A model generated the notes under the pieces. It ran no database searches. It was given only the letters and a program-made list of their open reading frames with translations, and had not been told where the DNA came from. From the NCBI GenBank assembly GCA_002373045.1, contig DFHU01000055.1:1-12098 (forward strand): a stretch of 12,098 bases of DNA. Reading direction: 5' to 3'. Position numbers and translations under genes: made by a program. The stretch is from Pseudoselenomonas ruminantium. GTDB lineage: Bacteria; Bacillota; Negativicutes; Selenomonadales; Selenomonadaceae. Of the stretch, positions 7,676-12,098 are shown in pieces. Every line of letters begins with the position of its first letter. Within the stretch, counting starts at the first letter, position 1.

Positions 7676-7746
7676 ACACATTATACAAATATCCAACTGC
7701 AATAATACTTTTATACGTTTATGTTGGAGAAAGAAGGTCTTATGTT

Positions 7747-9426
7747 ATGAATGGTTTAATGTTAGTGGGCTTTGCCATGGTCGCTTTTGTGGCCGCGTAT
7801 TTTCTCTACGGCCGATGGCTGGTAAAGACCTGGGGGATTGACCCTAAGGCTAAGACGCCGGCGGTTGAGTTGGAAGATGGCGGTGATTATGCACCGGCTT
7901 CCCGTTTTACCGTATTTGCGCATCAGTTTTCGTCGATTACGGGGGCCGGCCCTGTGACCGGGCCGATTATCGCGGCGATGTTCGGTTGGGCACCGGCAAT
8001 GCTCTGGCTGTTGGTCGGCGGCATCTTCTTTGGAGCAGTACAGGATTTTACAGCGCTTTATGCATCGGTAAAGAATCAGGGCAAGAGCATGGGCATGCTG
8101 ATTGAACAGTATGTAGGCCGTACGGGCCGCCGTTTGTTCCTCCTGTTCTGCTGGCTCTTCACCTTGTTGGTACTGGCCGCGTTTGCCGATATTCTGGCCA
8201 ATACCTTTAACGGCTTTACCAAGAGTGGGGCACTCAATGTGCCGGGAGCACAAGCCGCCACGATTTCCATGCTCTACATTGTTGTAGCGATGGGATTTGG
8301 CGTATTTATCAGCAAGGTTCAGCCCAGCGGTCTCGTAAAGTTCCTGGTAGCGGTTGTTCTGGTTGTAGCGATGTTTGCTGTGGGGATGCAATTTCCGCTA
8401 TATCTTGATGCTACGGGCTGGCGTTATGTGACCTTTGGTTACTGCTTTATCGCATCGGTTCTGCCCATGTGGCTCTTAATGGAACCGCGTGACTACTTGA
8501 GTTCCTTCCTGCTTTTAGGCATGGTTTTTGGCGGTGTGGTTGGCGTTCTGGTCGCCAATCCCGTAATCAATATGCCGGCGTTTGTCGGCTTTACGGTTAA
8601 GGGACAGTCCTTGTTCCCGATTCTCTTTATCACGATTGCCTGCGGTGCAGTTTCCGGTTTCCATAGTCTGGTATCTTCGGGCACTTCTTCCAAGGCGATT
8701 GCCAACGAACGGGATATGCTGCCTGTTGGTTACGGTGCAATGCTTGTGGAATCTTTGCTTGGTGTGGTAGCACTCGTTATCGCTTGCGCAGCGGCTTCTA
8801 ATGGTTCTTTGCCGCAGGGGACGCCCTTCCAGATTTTTGCCGGGGCTATCGGCGGCTTCTTCCAGATGTTTGGTCTGCCGGCGGCAGTATCGGCCTGCAT
8901 TATTACCATGTGTGTATCGGCACTGGCAATGACGACGATTGACTCCGTGGCACGTATTGGCCGTATGTCCTTGCAGGAACTGGTGGCTCCCGGTGAAGGG
9001 GAACAGGCTGATGGTCTGGTGAAGCTTTTGATGGATAAATATGTGTCCACGGCACTGACGCTGATTTTGGCATACGCCTTGTGCCTTGCCGGTTATATGA
9101 ATATCTGGCCGCTCTTTGGTGCCGCCAATCAGCTCCTGTCGGCACTCGTTTTGATTGCGTTGGCACTTTTCCTCAAAACCACAGGCCGCAAAGGCTGGAT
9201 GCTCTATGTGCCGATGACCTTTATGTTCCTGGTGACCATGAGCGCTTTGGTACTCAGCGTAGTCGGTATCGCCGACAAGCTCGCCAGCGGGAATTTCACG
9301 CTGATGGTAGACGGCTTGCAGCTGGTACTGGCCCTTGCCCTGATGACACTGGCGGTACTGGTTGCCCGCCATTGCGGCAGTGGCTTATTAAATAAGCAGG
9401 AGGTTCCGAAAACGATAACAGAATAA
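7747..9426 (+). CDS. cstA: Carbon starvation protein CstA family transporter (short form)
   Basis: A 559-residue polytopic inner-membrane protein of the CstA family. Studied members import peptides or pyruvate (CstA, BtsT of E. coli) when preferred carbon is short. Conserved family segments are visible: FAHQFSSITGAGPVTGP (57-73), GGIFFGAVQDF (91-101), FHSLVSSGTSSKAI (305-318) and TTIDSVARIGR (396-406). Hydrophobic helices cover most of the remainder. E. coli CstA has about 700 residues, so this is the shorter Firmicute-type form without the long C-terminal extension. The ATG at 7747 is preceded by AGAAGG (7732-7737) with a 9-base spacer. An in-frame GTG at 7666 overlaps the promoter and is unlikely. 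The gene stands alone between two terminators, and no two-component regulator is visible nearby. Whether the substrate is peptide or pyruvate cannot be told from the sequence. Confidence 0.93.
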   Translation: MNGLMLVGFAMVAFVAAYFLYGRWLVKTWGIDPKAKTPAVELEDGGDYAPASRFTVFAHQFSSITGAGPVTGPIIAAMFGWAPAMLWLLVGGIFFGAVQDFTALYASVKNQGKSMGMLIEQYVGRTGRRLFLLFCWLFTLLVLAAFADILANTFNGFTKSGALNVPGAQAATISMLYIVVAMGFGVFISKVQPSGLVKFLVAVVLVVAMFAVGMQFPLYLDATGWRYVTFGYCFIASVLPMWLLMEPRDYLSSFLLLGMVFGGVVGVLVANPVINMPAFVGFTVKGQSLFPILFITIACGAVSGFHSLVSSGTSSKAIANERDMLPVGYGAMLVESLLGVVALVIACAAASNGSLPQGTPFQIFAGAIGGFFQMFGLPAAVSACIITMCVSALAMTTIDSVARIGRMSLQELVAPGEGEQADGLVKLLMDKYVSTALTLILAYALCLAGYMNIWPLFGAANQLLSALVLIALALFLKTTGRKGWMLYVPMTFMFLVTMSALVLSVVGIADKLASGNFTLMVDGLQLVLALALMTLAVLVARHCGSGLLNKQEVPKTITE

Positions 9427-9440
9427 AGGTAAGTTTTTAG

Positions 9441-9479
9441 GCGTGACGGGCCAAATTTGACTTGTCACGCTTTTTCTTT
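9441..9479 (+). terminator. Intrinsic terminator after cstA
   Basis: GCGTGAC (9441-9447) pairs with GTCACGC (9464-9470). Two G-U pairs and one G-C pair can extend the stem inward. It is followed by TTTTTCTTT (9471-9479). It lies 15 bases after the cstA stop. Its right arm also contributes to the -35 box of the next promoter. Confidence 0.78.
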
Positions 9480-9491
9480 GGGGCTTATAAT
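9462..9491 (+). promoter_or_regulatory. Predicted promoter of the molybdopterin oxidoreductase gene
   Basis: TTGTCA at 9462-9467 (5 of 6 to the -35 consensus) and a perfect TATAAT at 9486-9491 are 18 bases apart. Transcription would start near 9498, giving a short leader to the ATG at 9524. The -35 overlaps the right arm of the cstA terminator. TTGACT at 9457-9462 was considered as an alternative but would leave a 23-base spacer. Confidence 0.6.
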
Positions 9492-9523
9492 AAGTGTATT
9501 ATGGAATAAAGGAGTGCAATGCG

Positions 9524-11560
9524 ATGGAGATAAAGAAAACTGCCTGTCCCTACGACTGCCCGGACTGCTGCGGTTTGTTGGTGACGGTGGAAAATGGCCG
9601 GGCCGTTAAGGTTGCCGGTGACCCAGACCATCCCTTTACCAGGGGAACATTGTGCCCGAAGATGGCACATTATGAACGCACCGTGCATTCTCCTAAGCGC
9701 CTGACTACGCCACTTAAACGAGTGGGGAAGAAGGGGGAGGGAAAGTTTATCCCCATCAGCTGGCAGGAGGCCGTGGACACCATTGCCGCCCGTTGGCAGG
9801 AAATCATTGCGACGGATGGTGCCGAGGCGATTTTGCCCTATTCCTATGCTGGAACGATGGGCACGATTCAGTATAGTGCCGGTCATGCCTTGTTTTTTGC
9901 GTTGGGCGCTTCCAGCCTTGACCGGACGATTTGTGCACCTGCCAAGGCTCATGGCTATCGTGCACTGATGGGGAAGACCCTGCCCACGGCACCGCAGGAG
10001 GCGCAGCATAGCGATTATATTGTGCTTTGGAGCATCAGTATGCTGGCTACAGATATTCATTTCAAGCATGATGTGGATATTGCCCGCAAGCGTGGGGCAA
10101 AGGTTATCTGCATTGATACCTATGCCACAAAAACCGCTCAGTGGGCAGATGAATTTATCTGTGTAAAGCCTGGCACAGATGGCGCTTTGGCTTTGGGCAT
10201 GCTCCATGTTATCGAGCGGGATGGATTGGCCAATGAAGATTTTATCGCCCGTTATGTGCAGGGCTGGCCGGAATTAAAGGAAAACGTTTTGCCACAGTAT
10301 ACGCCCCAAAAAACTGCCGAGATTACGGGAGTGCCGGCTGAACAGATAACGCATTTTGCGCATGCTTTTGCTAAGGCTGAAGCTCCTTTTATCCGCTTGG
10401 GCAGCGGACAGTCCCGCTATGGCAATGGGGCAATGACGTCGCGCCTGATTACCTGCCTGCCTGCGGTGGTGGGGGCCTATGCGAAAAAAGGCGGCGGTAT
10501 GCTGACTTCGGCAGCGGGCAGTAATGCCTTTGACAAGGACATCATCCGCCGCCCGGATATGGAAAAAGACGGCGTGCGGCATATCAATATGATTAAGCTG
10601 GGCGAAGTTTTGACGGACAAAAATCTGCAGCCTGCCATCAAGAGCCTGTATGTATATTCCTCCAATCCGGCCTGCACTGCACCGGAACAGGAAAAGGTCG
10701 TGGCCGGGCTCATGCGGGAGGATTTGTTTACGGTGGTTCATGAGCGTTTTATGACGGATACTGCCCGTTATGCCGATATTGTCCTGCCGGCTACAACCTC
10801 ACTGGAACATGAGGATATTTACTATTCCTATGGACAGTATGTCGTCCAGCGCGGGTCGCAAATCATTCCGCCCGTAGGGGAGAGCAAATCCAACTGGCAG
10901 GTGACGCAGCTGTTGGCTGAGGCTATGGGCCTTACGGATGATTTCTTCCAACAAAAAGAAGTAGATTTAGTCAACCACATAATCGAAAGCACAAAATCAG
11001 CCTGGTCTTTGCCGGTTGATTTATCTGCACTGCGTTCTGGCGAGCCTGTGGAACTCCCTATGCCGGAAAATTACAAGCTGGACTTTCGGACGTCCTCGGG
11101 GAAGATTGAGATTTTTAATCCGCAGATGGAACCGGCTTTGCCGGATTACTTCCCGCCATACTATGCTCAAGATAAGGGAGAATTTATCCTGATTAATTCC
11201 CCTGACCCTAGAATTCTTGACAGTTCCTTTAATGAGCGGGAGGAACTAACCCGCAGCGGTATTATGGTCCTGCAGCTTAATCCTGTAGATGCAAGCCGTC
11301 TTCAGCTGCAGGCGGGGGATAAGGTTATCGCGGAAAATCCCCAAGGCTCAGCAGAATTCGTGGTCAAAATCAGCTCTGCGGCAACGCCGGGAACTGCTGT
11401 CAGTGAAGGCGTCTGGTGGCAGGAATACACGAGCTGCGGCAATACCAACCGCCTGACTTACGCCCGCACGACGGACAAAGCCGCAGGCAGTACCTTCTAT
11501 GATGTACGAATAAATCTGCGCCCTCTGCAGAAAAAACTAGATAATAACCAAAAAGCATAG
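9524..11560 (+). CDS. Molybdopterin-dependent oxidoreductase (DMSO reductase superfamily), cytoplasmic, substrate unknown
   Basis: A 678-residue catalytic subunit that should bind a bis-molybdopterin guanine dinucleotide cofactor (Mo or W). The N-terminal 4Fe-4S domain has C8, C12, C16 and C44 (C-x3-C-x3-C-x27-C, in CPYDCPDCC and LCPK), with an extra C15. The molybdopterin domain covers about 50-480. C137, in DRTICAPAKAHGY, sits where cysteine-ligand members of the superfamily (periplasmic nitrate reductase, thiosulfate/polysulfide reductase, acetylene hydratase) place the metal ligand. The C-terminal dinucleotide-binding domain covers about 550-670 (NPVDASRLQLQAGDKV). There is no twin-arginine or other signal peptide, and no Fe-S or membrane partner subunit nearby, so it probably works as a soluble cytoplasmic enzyme. 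The ATG at 9524 follows AAAGGAG (9508-9514) with a 9-base spacer. A GTG at 9494 lies upstream of the predicted transcript start. Substrate and electron partner cannot be assigned. Confidence 0.88.
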   Translation: MEIKKTACPYDCPDCCGLLVTVENGRAVKVAGDPDHPFTRGTLCPKMAHYERTVHSPKRLTTPLKRVGKKGEGKFIPISWQEAVDTIAARWQEIIATDGAEAILPYSYAGTMGTIQYSAGHALFFALGASSLDRTICAPAKAHGYRALMGKTLPTAPQEAQHSDYIVLWSISMLATDIHFKHDVDIARKRGAKVICIDTYATKTAQWADEFICVKPGTDGALALGMLHVIERDGLANEDFIARYVQGWPELKENVLPQYTPQKTAEITGVPAEQITHFAHAFAKAEAPFIRLGSGQSRYGNGAMTSRLITCLPAVVGAYAKKGGGMLTSAAGSNAFDKDIIRRPDMEKDGVRHINMIKLGEVLTDKNLQPAIKSLYVYSSNPACTAPEQEKVVAGLMREDLFTVVHERFMTDTARYADIVLPATTSLEHEDIYYSYGQYVVQRGSQIIPPVGESKSNWQVTQLLAEAMGLTDDFFQQKEVDLVNHIIESTKSAWSLPVDLSALRSGEPVELPMPENYKLDFRTSSGKIEIFNPQMEPALPDYFPPYYAQDKGEFILINSPDPRILDSSFNEREELTRSGIMVLQLNPVDASRLQLQAGDKVIAENPQGSAEFVVKISSAATPGTAVSEGVWWQEYTSCGNTNRLTYARTTDKAAGSTFYDVRINLRPLQKKLDNNQKA

Positions 11561-11566
11561 TATAAT
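11538..11566 (+). promoter_or_regulatory. Possible lysR promoter
   Basis: A perfect TATAAT at 11561-11566 directly follows the stop of the molybdoenzyme gene. TAGATA at 11538-11543 (4 of 6) lies 17 bases upstream, inside the end of that gene. No terminator separates the two genes, so the regulator may also be read through from upstream. Confidence 0.45.
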
Positions 11567-11590
11567 AGAAAAATAGAAACAATAGACAGA

Positions 11591-11615
11591 GCCTGCAGAA
11601 TAATAAATAGCAGGC
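11591..11615 (+). repeat. Short inverted repeat in the lysR leader
   Basis: GCCTGC (11591-11596) and GCAGGC (11610-11615) are exact inverted 6-base arms with a 13-base AT-rich loop. No T run follows, so this is not a normal intrinsic terminator. It could be an mRNA leader hairpin or a protein site; its position, about 45 to 70 bases before the lysR ATG, fits either. The role is unproven. Confidence 0.4.
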
Positions 11616-11658
11616 CGCAACATAGAACTGATATCTATAAAGTATGGGGGCGCCAATA

Positions 11659-12098
11659 ATGGAATTTCGCCAGTTGGAGTATTTTTGTACCATCAGCCAC
11701 TTGAAGAACTTTACCCGCACAGCAGAAACACTGCATGTTTCCCAGCCGTCTGTTACTAAGGCCATTAAGGCATTGGAAGCAGAACTGGGGCTGGTATTGA
11801 TTGACCGCAGCCAGAAAAAGGTCAACCTCACGCCGGAAGGGCAGGCATTCCTGCTGCATGCGCAGAAGATTATGAGCGCGGCCAGCGCAGCCAAAAAGGA
11901 TATGGCCCGCTATCATGCAGGCAGCCGGGGCAAGGTTCAGTTTGGTCTGCCGCCGATGGTGGAGGCATATCTTTTTCCTGACCTCTTTACCCAGTTCCAG
12001 ACGAGTTTTCCGGAAATCAGTCTGGATGTGCAGGAATACAGTGATTCGGATGAGGTACGCAATCGGCTGGCTTTGGGGGATTTGGATTTTGGTATAGT
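11659..12098 (+). CDS. LysR family transcriptional regulator (5' part, cut by the window end)
   Basis: The first 146 residues of a LysR-type regulator (about 300 residues when complete); the frame stays open to the right edge. The N-terminal winged helix-turn-helix is typical: MEFRQLEYFCTISHLKNFTR, then AETLHVSQPSVTKAIKALE (22-40) and LTPEGQAFL (57-65). A linker helix leads into the effector-binding domain from about residue 92 (KVQFGLPPMVEAYLFPDLF). The ATG at 11659 fits the standard MEFRQLEYF start and has GGGGG (11646-11650) 8 bases upstream, a weak ribosome site. An in-frame ATG at 11644 would add only five residues. It lies 98 bases after the molybdoenzyme gene on the same strand. Many LysR regulators control an adjacent gene, often a divergent one, so its target may be the enzyme upstream or a gene beyond the window. 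The effector is unknown. Confidence 0.92.
   Translation, partial: MEFRQLEYFCTISHLKNFTRTAETLHVSQPSVTKAIKALEAELGLVLIDRSQKKVNLTPEGQAFLLHAQKIMSAASAAKKDMARYHAGSRGKVQFGLPPMVEAYLFPDLFTQFQTSFPEISLDVQEYSDSDEVRNRLALGDLDFGI

Noticed and set aside
7666..7746. An upstream GTG start adding 27 residues to CstA
   Set aside because: It overlaps the predicted promoter, has no ribosome site, and the added residues do not resemble the CstA N-terminus.
8515..9372. A 285-codon open frame on the minus strand opposite cstA
   Set aside because: It lies wholly within a well-supported transporter gene, its product is rich in His, Gln and Arg as expected of an antisense shadow, and it has no recognisable domain.
1..12098. 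Search by eye for CRISPR repeats, tRNA/rRNA, insertion sequence ends, phage genes and defence systems
   Set aside because: Nothing convincing was seen on either strand. All long stretches are explained by housekeeping or metabolic genes.

Overview
The window looks like a core-chromosome segment from an anaerobic, low-to-mid GC Firmicute. It most resembles the Negativicutes (Selenomonas or a relative), judging from a base composition near 50% GC by eye, the protein sequences, Firmicute-type ScpA/ScpB and MutS2, and strong AGGAGG-type ribosome binding sites. The genus is an inference from general resemblance; no database was searched. All eight recognised genes lie on the + strand. I see no mobile element, CRISPR array, tRNA or rRNA. 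No gene-free stretch exceeds about 200 bases.

Region 1 (1-7613) reads as one long operon. A good sigma-A-type promoter (29-57) precedes a NUDIX ADP-ribose pyrophosphatase (nudF). This is followed by a site-2-protease-type membrane metalloprotease, the two SMC partners scpA and scpB, an 826-residue U32 protein of the RlhA/DUF3656 type, and mutS2. The genes overlap by 8 bases, abut, or lie 3 to 46 bases apart. Transcription probably ends at a hairpin made of a perfect 44-base palindrome plus a T run (7567-7613). The operon joins nucleotide housekeeping, membrane proteolysis, chromosome segregation (ScpA and ScpB bridge SMC), probable RNA modification (U32) and ribosome-collision or recombination control (MutS2-Smr).

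Region 2 (7614-9479) is a monocistronic unit. It has a promoter with a perfect TTGACA -35 box, a short (559-residue) CstA-family carbon-starvation transporter, and its own terminator.

Region 3 (9462-12098) begins with a promoter whose -35 box lies inside the cstA terminator stem. It drives a 678-residue cytoplasmic molybdopterin (DMSO-reductase superfamily) oxidoreductase with an N-terminal four-cysteine Fe-S site, a probable cysteine metal ligand and no partner subunits nearby. A LysR-type regulator follows on the same strand and runs off the right edge.

I did not find a clearly new biological system. The points most worth checking are the doubled cysteine sets in the U32 protein, its tight linkage to mutS2, the orphan molybdoenzyme with a LysR neighbour, and the unusual 44-base palindrome between mutS2 and cstA.
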